A stretch of DNA of 64,000 bases from Halomonas sp. HL-48 (GTDB lineage Bacteria > Pseudomonadota > Gammaproteobacteria > Pseudomonadales > Halomonadaceae): positions 20,200 through 84,199 of the forward strand of contig NZ_LJZS01000016.1 in assembly GCF_001314875.1 (NCBI RefSeq), written 5' to 3'. Every line of letters starts with the position of its first letter. Within the stretch, counting starts at the first letter, position 1. The notes beneath the pieces are model-generated. The model was not told where the DNA came from, ran no database searches, and was given only the letters and a program-made list of their open reading frames with translations. Of this stretch, positions 55,956 through 63,929 are shown in pieces. Position numbers and translations under genes: made by a program.

Positions 55956-56623
55956 ACGCGTGGACTAGCTACCAGGTACAGGACTTTATTCCTTTCACGG
56001 CGGAGGTGTACTTCCGCTTGCTGGAGCGCATGGGCGAAACCTTCTGGCCGCTGCACCTGCTGACCCTCGCGCTGGGCGCCGCTAGCCTTGTGCTGGCGCT
56101 GACACACCGCACGCGACTCGCCTGCCTGCTACCCGCCCCGCTCTGGGCCTTTGTCGCCGTGGCGTTTTTCATTCAGCGCTATGCAGAACTCAACTGGGCC
56201 GGGGGCTACGTTGGCTACGCTTTTATCGCCCAGGCCGTGCTGCTGGTAGTGATGGCGCTAACGGGATGGGGCATGGATAACACAGCACGCGCAACAAACC
56301 CACCGGTTACTATCGGCATAGCCATCACCCTCTTCGGCCTGATCATCATGCCGTTGGTAGCCCCGCTAAGCGGCGGCACCTGGTATCAGGCGGAAGTATT
56401 CGGCATTCATGCCGACCCCACGGCGGTCACCACGCTTGGGCTGACGCTGATTATGCTTCGGGGGTTCGCTCTCTGGATCACCGCCATCATCCCCGCGCTC
56501 TGGCTGGTCGTTTCAGGCCTAACGTTGCAGGTGCTGGGTTCGGCGGGCGCCGCCGTGCTATTCGCCGTGTTGGCGATTGCGCTGGTTGGGTTGGTTTGGA
56601 AGAGCATTGCGTTCAGGCGATAG
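55952..56623 (+). CDS. DUF6064-like multi-helix membrane protein
   Basis: 223 residues, about six or seven helices, starting MNAWTSYQVQDFIPFTAEVY, which resembles DUF6064. Four-base overlap with the Tat-exported reductase suggests one functional unit. Function unknown. Confidence 0.78.
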   Translation: MNAWTSYQVQDFIPFTAEVYFRLLERMGETFWPLHLLTLALGAASLVLALTHRTRLACLLPAPLWAFVAVAFFIQRYAELNWAGGYVGYAFIAQAVLLVVMALTGWGMDNTARATNPPVTIGIAITLFGLIIMPLVAPLSGGTWYQAEVFGIHADPTAVTTLGLTLIMLRGFALWITAIIPALWLVVSGLTLQVLGSAGAAVLFAVLAIALVGLVWKSIAFRR

Positions 56624-56704
56624 CGCCTCAGCACCGGTTCTTTAGACACTGAGGCGCAAGGTCTGCCCTGTGCGTCTTGGTAGGCGTCGCTATGGCTAAC
56701 TAGG

Positions 56705-57043
56705 CTACTTTTCAACCGTCGATAACCGTACATATTCTGGCACCCTTTCCTTGAGCAATTTGATGAGTTCGGGCTGCATGAATTCGTAGTGATCGGGGAT
56801 ATCCAGACAGACCAGCGGCTTTCCCTTCAACACGTCCTTGTACGTCCTGGCGACTTCGTCCTGGTGGTGCTTTTCCATCACCAGAATGATATTGGCCCAC
56901 TCAATCAAATCCCGGGAAACAGGCGTTTGCGCATGTGCCCCTGTCCCAGAGCCGATTGCCTGGATACCGGGATAAGCTGAAAAGACATTTTCCGCGGTTG
57001 GGCTGCGTAGCCTATTTTCGCTGCAGATAAATAGAAGGTTCAT
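56705..57043 (-). CDS. Low-molecular-weight protein tyrosine phosphatase-like protein
   Basis: 112 residues with P-loop C7-S-E-N-R-L-R13-S, the CX5R active site, directly at the N-terminus. Smaller than classical LMW-PTP (about 150) and lacking a clear DPY motif; it fits a short phosphatase/arsenate-reductase-like subgroup. AGGGAG before the ATG at 57043. Confidence 0.8.
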   Translation of the reverse strand: MNLLFICSENRLRSPTAENVFSAYPGIQAIGSGTGAHAQTPVSRDLIEWANIILVMEKHHQDEVARTYKDVLKGKPLVCLDIPDHYEFMQPELIKLLKERVPEYVRLSTVEK

Positions 57044-57189
57044 AGGCGCTCCCTGGACACATAGCATAGGGCTTTGTGGCAATTCTCGCGCCGCGAAGCG
57101 ATGGTAAACCGAACGCTGCGCAGTCGATTGTCAAACTGCATGACGTACGACATTCTGAGCATTAAAACATCCTGTAAAGGAGCGGCTTT

Positions 57190-57495
57190 ATGGATGCCAT
57201 CAGCTATACGACCGCTAGAACCAATTTAGCAAAAACCATGGAGCAGGTCTGTGAAGACCATTCACCCATGATCATCACCCGCAACAAAGCGCCGTCCGTG
57301 GTAATGATCTCTCTCGAAGACTATGAGGCGCTGCAAGAGACAGCCTATCTCCTGGTTACATCTAAGAACGCCCGCCGTTTGTTGGAGTCCGTTGCCGAGC
57401 TGGAGCAAGGTGGTGGTCTGGAAAATCAACTTCTTGAAAACAAAAGCACCGGGGCAAGCCCCGGCGCTGATATCACACATGGCAAAATAAATTGA
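57190..57495 (+). CDS. yefM: Orphan YefM/Phd antitoxin
   Basis: 101 residues. MDAISYTTARTNLAKTMEQV, then VVMISLEDYEALQETAYLL and the LVTSKNARRLLESVAEL helix match YefM. AAAGGAG lies before the ATG. No yoeB follows. After about residue 80 the frame runs into the terminator of the convergent barrel-protein gene, so the native toxin-binding end was probably replaced. It may still bind DNA or neutralise toxin in trans. Confidence 0.85.
   Translation: MDAISYTTARTNLAKTMEQVCEDHSPMIITRNKAPSVVMISLEDYEALQETAYLLVTSKNARRLLESVAELEQGGGLENQLLENKSTGASPGADITHGKIN
57445..57468 (-). terminator. Terminator of the beta-barrel protein gene
   Basis: 11-bp GC-rich stem with one G-U wobble (57445-57455 / 57458-57468), 2-base loop, followed on the minus strand by TTTTGTTTTC. 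It lies inside the 3' end of the antitoxin frame. Confidence 0.85.
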
Positions 57496-57498
57496 CGG

Positions 57499-58104
57499 TT
57501 AGAAGCGGAAACCAGCCGACGCGGTAAAGGTATCGATCTTGTAGTCGCTGTCGAAGTCGTAGCGCTCGTATTCAGCACGAACCAGGAAGGGATCGAAGTT
57601 GAATTGCGCGCCGACACCGTAGACCGGATCGGTGCCGTCCTGATCTTCAAGATCAACGCTAGCATCGCCAAGGTTACCGTCGACGTCGGTTTCCCACTTG
57701 GCCACACCGGCCTTGGCGAAGGCGGTAAACCAGGGGGTGATAGGCAATTGACCGACCAGACTCGCCCCGTAGGCGTTGGATTCCAAATCGGTATTGGCAC
57801 CACTGTTACCTTCTAGGCGCGTACGACCAAGATCGGCATAGAAGATTTCGGTAGCGAAGTAAGGATTGAATTCGTAGCCGACGAAACCTTTGAAGACGTT
57901 GTCTTCGTCATCATCCACATCAAAGTCTTCAGCGCCATCGGAGATGAAATCGTCGACATCGTCGTTGTCATTCTCCAGCGAGCTGAAACCGGTACCGATG
58001 CCCAGATAGAGCCCATCAGCATTGGGTGCGGCGAAGGCCGACGGTGCCGCGGCGAGCAGAGCGGTAGAAGCAAACGAGGCGGTAAGTAGGGTTCTGAGTT
58101 TCAC
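57499..58104 (-). CDS. Outer-membrane beta-barrel protein (OmpA-like barrel)
   Basis: 201 residues: signal peptide ending AFAAPNADG, then an eight-strand barrel (GLYLGIGTGFSSL; GFVGYEFNPYFATEIFY; YGVGAQFNF; YERYDFDSDY) ending in F. No periplasmic OmpA domain. A very acidic loop (ENDNDDVDDFISDG...) is typical of halophile surface proteins. GTG start with GGAG upstream. Confidence 0.83.
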   Translation of the reverse strand: MKLRTLLTASFASTALLAAAPSAFAAPNADGLYLGIGTGFSSLENDNDDVDDFISDGAEDFDVDDDEDNVFKGFVGYEFNPYFATEIFYADLGRTRLEGNSGANTDLESNAYGASLVGQLPITPWFTAFAKAGVAKWETDVDGNLGDASVDLEDQDGTDPVYGVGAQFNFDPFLVRAEYERYDFDSDYKIDTFTASAGFRF

Positions 58105-58436
58105 GTGTATTCTCCTTGTGACGACTTGCTAAGAACGATTCTATGAATCGTCATGGTGTTGAAAGGCGATCCTGCCTTGACTCACGCAATGTGACAGTCG
58201 TTTGATTGGCACGTATCAAACATAGGCAGAACACTGTTCGATAACAAGGAAGCATTGGTTACGGGAGGTAAGTTTTTGTTGGAAAAAGCGCCTCTACCGG
58301 GAATCTAGAGGCGCTTCGGTCATCGACTCAGAGCGGAAAACGGTTCGTCTTTAACGTCGGCGATCAGCGATGCCGGCTAGCGGTGCAGGTTTTGTGAAAG
58401 CGAAAGGTGTGATGCTTTCTGGCGCCACCTGCATTG
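58105..58436. other. 332-bp intergenic region with one terminator
   Basis: Contains an 11-bp stem (58286-58296 / 58306-58316) with 9-base loop and TTTTT on the minus strand, which ends the protease transcript. The right part up to 58436 shows nothing recognisable. The left part (58105-58280) should hold the promoter of the beta-barrel gene; no clear boxes assigned. Confidence 0.6.
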
Positions 58437-59204
58437 TTATGCCACTACAATGCTAACGACATGGCTCACCACATGCGCAAACGCGTGAGCGATAATCGCC
58501 GCCTCCAAGCCGTATCGCCAGAACAGGTAGCCGAACAGTACTCCAAAGACAGCGTTCGCGCCGACGACGAACGCTACCAGGTCAGCCGTCAACGCCCCGA
58601 CCTGCGCTGCAGCAGCGGGCAGGTGACCTGCGCCAAATAAGAGTGCGCTTACGACAATGGCGAACCAGACATAGACGATCTGTGGTGTACCTTTTCGACG
58701 TTGCAGGAGTCGCCACGCCATCCAAACCAGTACCGTCATTAGCCCCCACCGTAAAAGCAGCTCCTCCGTGATCCCGCCATAGAGAAAGCGAGCGACGAGT
58801 GGCACGGTGAACGGCTGCTCCACGTCAGCAAGCTCCGCAGGGGCGTAGCCGCCAATCGCAAAGAGCCCAAGCCCTCCCAGCAGCCCGCCAACGAGCCCTG
58901 GGAGCAGTTGGGGTCGGAGTGCTGCGGCTACCGACTGACGGGTTACCGCTGCCTCAAACGCTGGCGCACTTAGGCCAACCTTCGGTGCAAGCAACACGCC
59001 CAACCACACGACAAGCGCGACAAGTAGCCCGCTCTGCGCGATGCTCGCCGCCAACACCAACCACGAGGGTAAAGGGAGTGACGCGTCGCCCAACACCTGG
59101 GGAAGCACCGTGACGGTTAAGGCAACCACACCGAGCATGCCTGCAAGGAACAGGAGCAAACCGAGCTTGAGTCGCGGAAATCTGATGGTGTCAATCGTAG
59201 TCAT
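58437..59204 (-). CDS. CPBP-family intramembrane metalloprotease
   Basis: 255 residues, about eight helices, with the three CPBP motifs: EEL-type GGITEELLLRWGLM, FGAGHLP and HAFAHV. Related to Rce1 and bacteriocin-immunity or lantibiotic-processing proteins. AGGA before the ATG at 59204. It is next to the LysR/SDR pair, without an obvious link. Confidence 0.87.
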   Translation of the reverse strand: MTTIDTIRFPRLKLGLLLFLAGMLGVVALTVTVLPQVLGDASLPLPSWLVLAASIAQSGLLVALVVWLGVLLAPKVGLSAPAFEAAVTRQSVAAALRPQLLPGLVGGLLGGLGLFAIGGYAPAELADVEQPFTVPLVARFLYGGITEELLLRWGLMTVLVWMAWRLLQRRKGTPQIVYVWFAIVVSALLFGAGHLPAAAAQVGALTADLVAFVVGANAVFGVLFGYLFWRYGLEAAIIAHAFAHVVSHVVSIVVA

Positions 59205-59247
59205 AGGCACATCCTGTGGCTCATTATCCCGCGACAACCTTACCCCA

Positions 59248-60147
59248 TTAACTCAACGAAACCACGCCCCGCAGTGCATTCTTGAAGTGTGTGAAGGCGG
59301 ACGTTTGCTGTCGGCGACTCGGATAGTAGAGGTAGTAGCCAGCGAACGGCGCACACCACTCTTCCAGCACGCGCACCAGCGTACCAGACGCTATTTGACT
59401 GCTCACTATGTCCTCAAGGATGTAAGCAAAGCCGTACCCCTCCGTTGCCGCGGCAACCATCAAATCGCTGTCGTTGAAAATTGGGCCACGGCCAGGTTTG
59501 ACGGTGAGGTTGCGCCCATCCTTTTCGAAATCCCAAGGCGATAGCTCCCCGCTGCGATTTCTGAAACTGATGCAGGCATGCTGGGACAGTTCAGAAGGTT
59601 GTTTCGGTGTGCCGTGTTGCGAAAGATAAGAAGGCGAGGCGACAACAGCGACCCGCATCCGAGGGCCAATGGGCAGCGCCACCATATCGTTCTCAAGCCT
59701 TTCGCCCAGTCGGATGCCTGCGTCAAACCTGCCCGCGATGAGATCCACGAAGTCGTTTTCGACGGAGACCTCAATTTCAATGCCCGGATGCTGTCGAATC
59801 AAAGAACTCAGCGCTGGCCAGAGAATCGTGTCGGCCGCATGTTTTCCGGCACTCACCCTGACCGTACCGATCGGTTCATCGCGCTGGCTGGCTAGCAACT
59901 TGATTTCGTTGGTCACCTCGTCGAGCGCGGGCGAAAGTTTTGTCAGCAGACGGGCGCCGGCATGCGTAGGCGAAACACTGCGCGTCGTGCGCGCCAGAAG
60001 CCTGATCCCAATGTCTTCCTCCAACCGCTTGAGCGTTTGGCTGAGCGCCGACTGAGTGACGCCCAGCCGCTTAGCGGCGCGCGTAAAACTGCCTTCGGCA
60101 GCGATGACGCGGAAAACTTCCAGATCGCCGAGCAGGCTTGGGCGCAT
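59248..60147 (-). CDS. LysR-family transcriptional regulator
   Basis: 299 residues. N-terminal winged HTH (GSFTRAAKRLGVTQSALSQ, then LEEDIGIRLLARTTRSVSPT) and a LysR substrate domain. Divergently transcribed from an SDR gene, with an inverted repeat between them; it probably activates or represses that gene. Confidence 0.9.
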   Translation of the reverse strand: MRPSLLGDLEVFRVIAAEGSFTRAAKRLGVTQSALSQTLKRLEEDIGIRLLARTTRSVSPTHAGARLLTKLSPALDEVTNEIKLLASQRDEPIGTVRVSAGKHAADTILWPALSSLIRQHPGIEIEVSVENDFVDLIAGRFDAGIRLGERLENDMVALPIGPRMRVAVVASPSYLSQHGTPKQPSELSQHACISFRNRSGELSPWDFEKDGRNLTVKPGRGPIFNDSDLMVAAATEGYGFAYILEDIVSSQIASGTLVRVLEEWCAPFAGYYLYYPSRRQQTSAFTHFKNALRGVVSLS

Positions 60148-60163
60148 TCGTTAGCTCTCCTTA

Positions 60164-60212
60164 TAGACCCTATAACTAATAAGCAGATTATCATGATTTA
60201 TTAGAGGGTCTA
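60164..60212. promoter_or_regulatory. Inverted repeat in the LysR/SDR divergent promoter
   Basis: TAGACCCT (60164-60171) and AGGGTCTA (60205-60212), with inner arms CTAATAA (60176-60182) and TTATTAG (60198-60204). Left arm spacing is 4 bases longer. Positioned exactly where a LysR dimer pair would bind, overlapping both promoters. Confidence 0.65.
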
Positions 60213-60246
60213 CTATGTAACAACATCACAGAATAAGGAGCACCTT

Positions 60247-61068
60247 ATGGCTAGAAACTGGCTCGTCACGGGCGCAAGCCGTGGATTAGGTATGGAGATC
60301 ACCCGTGCGGCGCTTTCGGCTGGTGAAACCGTTGTCGCTACGGCTCGGTCTGCCCACGACGTTACGGAAGCACTCGGAACAAACAGCAGACTTCACGCGC
60401 TGGCACTCGATATTACGGACGAAGATGCGGCCATCGCCCTGGCACAGGACGCAGTGGATAGGCTTGGCACGATCGACGTGTTGGTCAACAACGCAGGCCA
60501 GGCACAGCTCGGCTGGTTCGAGACGATCAGCAGCGCCCAAGTGCGGCGCCAGTTCGAGGTGAATGTCTTCGGCACCATGAACATAACCCGTGCCGTGACG
60601 CCACACATGCGTGCGCGCCAGTCAGGCCTCATCATCACCATCTCCTCCGTTAACGGGCTGCTCGCCAACCCGGGAGGATCGATCTACGCATCGTCAAAAT
60701 TTGCCATTGAGGGCTGGATCGAGGGATTTGCACAGGAACTGGCTCCCCTCAATATCAAATCGATGGTGGTTGAGCCGGGCATGCTGCGTACCGATTTCCT
60801 CGACGACAAATCAGCCGAGCACGGTGATATCGATGTTCCCGACTATGCAGAAGCGACCCGGCAGTTTCGCTCGTTTATCGCAGCCGCCAATCATAACCAG
60901 CCTGGTGACCCGGTCATGCTCGCAGAGCGAATCGTCTCCCTCGGCATGTCGAACAAGCCACCCGCCCGTTTCATCTTTGGTGACGATGCACAGGAGTGGG
61001 CCACCGACAAGGTAAATCGTCTCAAAATGGAGATCGAACAGTCGGTTAATATCGCGAACGGAAATTAA
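60247..61068 (+). CDS. Short-chain dehydrogenase/reductase
   Basis: 273 residues. TGASRGLG (8-15), NNAG (81-84), S133-S134 and Y147-x3-K151 are intact. Resembles oxidoreductases often paired with divergent LysR genes. AAGGAG before the ATG. Substrate unknown. Confidence 0.9.
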   Translation: MARNWLVTGASRGLGMEITRAALSAGETVVATARSAHDVTEALGTNSRLHALALDITDEDAAIALAQDAVDRLGTIDVLVNNAGQAQLGWFETISSAQVRRQFEVNVFGTMNITRAVTPHMRARQSGLIITISSVNGLLANPGGSIYASSKFAIEGWIEGFAQELAPLNIKSMVVEPGMLRTDFLDDKSAEHGDIDVPDYAEATRQFRSFIAAANHNQPGDPVMLAERIVSLGMSNKPPARFIFGDDAQEWATDKVNRLKMEIEQSVNIANGN

Positions 61069-61182
61069 TTCAATGGAACCGGAGTCATTGATTTTGTGGC
61101 TATCTCCACTTATTGAGGCAATGAGAATTTGGACAAATAGCACTGCCCACTCGTAATCAAGGTCAACCATCCGTGCTATTTG

Positions 61183-61242
61183 CTATTTTTTACTCTTAGT
61201 GCCAAAAACAGGTGCGCCGAAGGAATCACCAGGATTTACTTG
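61183..61242 (-). other. In-frame open extension beyond the proline-rich gene's stop
   Basis: Directly after the TAA at 61245-61243 the same frame continues for 19 codons to a TAG, giving QVNPGDSFGAPVFGTKSKK. It looks like protein sequence, so the TAA may be a recent nonsense change or a readthrough site. The flanking 61069-61182 holds nothing I recognise. Confidence 0.4.
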
Positions 61243-61386
61243 TTAGCCATTTTTTGGCTTTGGTGGAGATGGTGGGGGTGGCGGCTTTTGGTTTGTCGGA
61301 GGTGGATTAACGTTTGCGCCGTCGTTTATCCCTCTACGACCATCCGTTGGCCGCGGCGGTGGCGGATTCGGTGATTTCTTCCCCAT
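61243..61386 (-). CDS. Small proline-rich protein, 47 residues
   Basis: Starts MGKKSPNPPPPRPTDGRRG and ends NQKPPPPPSPPKPKNG; about 40% proline, two runs of PPP or longer. The ribosome site GGAGGAG five bases before the ATG is among the best in the window, which argues that it is real. Overlaps the 3' end of the DUF6338-like gene by 53 bases in another frame. Polyproline stretches bind SH3-like or EVH1-like modules; no partner is known. Confidence 0.65.
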   Translation of the reverse strand: MGKKSPNPPPPRPTDGRRGINDGANVNPPPTNQKPPPPPSPPKPKNG

Positions 61387-61987
61387 TTTTCTCCTCCCAT
61401 GCCATATTCATGAATTCAACCCATTTTACATCCTCACTCTTTATCAGCACTGAATCAACACCTGACAAGGGAGTCTCCCCATTTTCATCGAGCCAAGAGA
61501 CTTGCTGAAGAGAAAAGTGGCCCTTTCCTGGCTCAGATGGCCATTCGATTGGCCAGCCATAAATTCGACGCTCATCGTTGAGATGCAAGATTACATAGGT
61601 GATCTTTTTCGAAAAAACTCCGAACCATTCGGATGGATAGGAGGTTTCTCTGGTAATTCCTAAGTGCCGTGCGAAAGAATGAAATTTGTCGGTGTTTGCG
61701 AAGTACGCAAACACAAAGCCCATAATCGAAGCCACAACAATTGATGTAATCAATTCGCTATTTGCGCTCCACGCCCCCCACACAAAATAGTTTCCTATCC
61801 ATTTGAGAACCGCTTCAACACAGTAAACAACAGCCTGAACGATAAGAGTAAAAATAAGTGCTTGAACCACACGCTCGAACTGGGAGGGTTTTGGATAAGA
61901 GGTAAAACCATAAAATATCCAAGCGGATAAGAAGCCTGGTAACAAATACCGAAGTAGTGAGATTATATCGATTGCTAAATTTTCCAT
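61334..61987 (-). CDS. DUF6338-like membrane protein
   Basis: 217 residues. Three helices in the first about 110 residues (SLLRYLLPGFLSAWIFYGF; ALIFTLIVQAVVYCVEAVL; ITSIVVASIMGFVFAYFA) with SYPKPSQFERVVQ between the first two, then a soluble C-terminal domain of about 110 residues (YVILHLNDERRIYGWPIEW). Resembles DUF6338 from memory. Probable membrane partner of the caspase-like protein, 102 bases upstream. AGGGA lies 10 bases before the ATG. Confidence 0.72.
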   Translation of the reverse strand: MENLAIDIISLLRYLLPGFLSAWIFYGFTSYPKPSQFERVVQALIFTLIVQAVVYCVEAVLKWIGNYFVWGAWSANSELITSIVVASIMGFVFAYFANTDKFHSFARHLGITRETSYPSEWFGVFSKKITYVILHLNDERRIYGWPIEWPSEPGKGHFSLQQVSWLDENGETPLSGVDSVLIKSEDVKWVEFMNMAWEEKNGEEITESATAAANGWS

Positions 61988-62089
61988 TTTCAACAAATCC
62001 CTACGATAAGTTCGAGCCCTTTTACCTGTCGCTAACGCGGAACGCACCGGTGCTCTTTAGTGCGCCCGATTTACGCGAATTTTTAGAGT

Positions 62090-63847
62090 TCAAAACCATC
62101 TCAGTTTCGCAAGTATATCATTTTGGTAGGTTTCCGCGACTTCTTCAAACCTCTCGTAACTACCACCGAACATACCTGCGCGTATAGGCCCCCAATTATC
62201 CTTGAGTTGTGCCGCTTCGCTCCTAAGTTTTTGAAAGGGAGAAATGCCCATCCTTCGACCTTTCCAGCCAAATCTCCCCACAGGCCCCCAGTAATAGCTA
62301 TTATTCTGCTTGTTGAGGTCGGCCGTTACCAAAGCAAAAAGTATTTCAAACTCATCAAACTTCCGTTCATACCCCTTGCCTAAGAAAAACAAGTCGTCCA
62401 GACCGGGCTGGAGAATTTTATAAAGATATTCACTCATCGGTGTAAAATTTCGCTCGTGCTCGGGTACTCGTTTGAAAACATCGGCTAGTTCCCCCGCAGA
62501 GTCCGCAACTTTTTGAACAAATAGTGATTCATTACTCTCGTGAATTGACACCCCTAGTTTCGTATAAAATATTGTTGAGAGGCTTTTGTAATTTTGCCTT
62601 TCAATGGCGGCTATTCCGGCGCTGTAAACCAAGAGCAAAAGGGGGTACCACCTCAGATTCACCCAAACCACAAGACCGCCCTGGTTTTCCAACAGCCTGT
62701 CACATGATCTAGAGATAATTTTGGAAAGCGAATTCAGTTGATTGTCACTCGCCCAATGCGACAAGCAAGCGACTATTGCGGATAAGTCTTTGGTGTGGCT
62801 TTCATAAGCCGATATCCGTTCCAATAATTCTTCGTCAGAAAACTTTCCATTGACTGCGAAATTATCTTCGCTTGTAGAGGACAGAAAACGCCTTACTTCC
62901 TCAATGACGTAATCATGCAATTTTATTTGTAAGCTATCGGATGATATCAATTCTTTGAGATATTCGACTTTTTCTTCAGTAGTCTGCACATCCCTTATTT
63001 CCTCTGCATACGGTATAGTAATCAGATCATCATTATCCGTGGTGCCATCCTCTGACTCAGACCCCGAATCGGGGGCCGATATAATGAAATCTCCATCACC
63101 ATCAAATTGTCCATAATGGGGTGTTTGCGCAGAGTTAATATCATTTGCAACTTTTGAATATACATAAGCCATCAATCCACTGGCTGTGATGAACCCATAC
63201 TCATTCGCCGCTTTGCCTCTTATCCCCTCTATGAAGTGACCCGTGAAAACTGAGTGACCAGGCAAGGGGCCACCGGAGTCAGCAACGACCTCATTTGCTT
63301 TTCCTGCGGTAATTACCTGCCTTGAAAACCGTTGGTACATATCTCTGAGAAATCTACTACTTCCTGGCTTCATATCTCTATAAACCGCCAGCCCTCCATA
63401 GCACGCGTCCATTACGAACAAAATATGTTTAGCGCGAATTAGTTCAGCATTCCGAGTAAGCTCATCCCACCTTATAAATGTAGAGAAATCCTCTAAATCA
63501 GCGTCATAAGGTACAAGATAACCTACCTCACCTCTGACCCCTGATCTGGTATGACCGTGTCCAGCAAAAAACACAAACAACCTGTCATCAACTTTGACGT
63601 CGTCGTTTGAAAACCTCAAAAATGATCTTAGTATTTTCTCTCGCGTAGCTTCACTATCAAGAAGATACGTTACATTGCTTTTATCGAAACCCAGATCATT
63701 TACTAATGTCTCACCAATCTCTTTTGCATCATTAACCGCATATCCAAGTGGCGCCACTTTCTGATAACTGTTGATGCCAATAACCAAGGCTCTGCTGGTC
63801 TCATATTTTTGCTGAAGAATGAACTTAAGATCACGCACTCTCAACAT
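62090..63847 (-). CDS. Caspase-like (peptidase C14) protein with unknown C-terminal domain
   Basis: About 585 residues. N-terminal caspase fold: RALVIGINSY, AVNDAKEIGETL, catalytic His97 in FFAGHGHT and catalytic Cys149 in VMDACYGG (numbered from ATG 63847). Residues about 270-585 form a mostly helical domain with RWYPLLLLVYSAGIAAI and WGPVGRFGWKGRRMGISP, likely a sensor or effector part. AAGGA touches this ATG; TTG at 63871 or GTG at 63838 are alternative starts. Base composition is AT-rich compared with neighbours, a sign of transfer. Bacterial caspases act in stress-induced death and antiphage systems. Confidence 0.82.
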   Translation of the reverse strand: MLRVRDLKFILQQKYETSRALVIGINSYQKVAPLGYAVNDAKEIGETLVNDLGFDKSNVTYLLDSEATREKILRSFLRFSNDDVKVDDRLFVFFAGHGHTRSGVRGEVGYLVPYDADLEDFSTFIRWDELTRNAELIRAKHILFVMDACYGGLAVYRDMKPGSSRFLRDMYQRFSRQVITAGKANEVVADSGGPLPGHSVFTGHFIEGIRGKAANEYGFITASGLMAYVYSKVANDINSAQTPHYGQFDGDGDFIISAPDSGSESEDGTTDNDDLITIPYAEEIRDVQTTEEKVEYLKELISSDSLQIKLHDYVIEEVRRFLSSTSEDNFAVNGKFSDEELLERISAYESHTKDLSAIVACLSHWASDNQLNSLSKIISRSCDRLLENQGGLVVWVNLRWYPLLLLVYSAGIAAIERQNYKSLSTIFYTKLGVSIHESNESLFVQKVADSAGELADVFKRVPEHERNFTPMSEYLYKILQPGLDDLFFLGKGYERKFDEFEILFALVTADLNKQNNSYYWGPVGRFGWKGRRMGISPFQKLRSEAAQLKDNWGPIRAGMFGGSYERFEEVAETYQNDILAKLRWF

Positions 63848-63900
63848 TCCTTTTAGGTGCTTTAATGCCAAGCACAGTGGAGGTCTCTCGAGAAGCGAAA

Positions 63901-63929
63901 GACGGCGGCCTCAAGTTCCAAGTGCAACA
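63901..63929. repeat. Possible insertion-sequence terminal end
   Basis: Immediately after the transposase stop, the minus strand reads TGTTGCACTTGGAACTTGAG, similar to terminal inverted repeats of IS30-like elements as I remember them. The other end is outside the window, so it cannot be confirmed. Confidence 0.3.
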
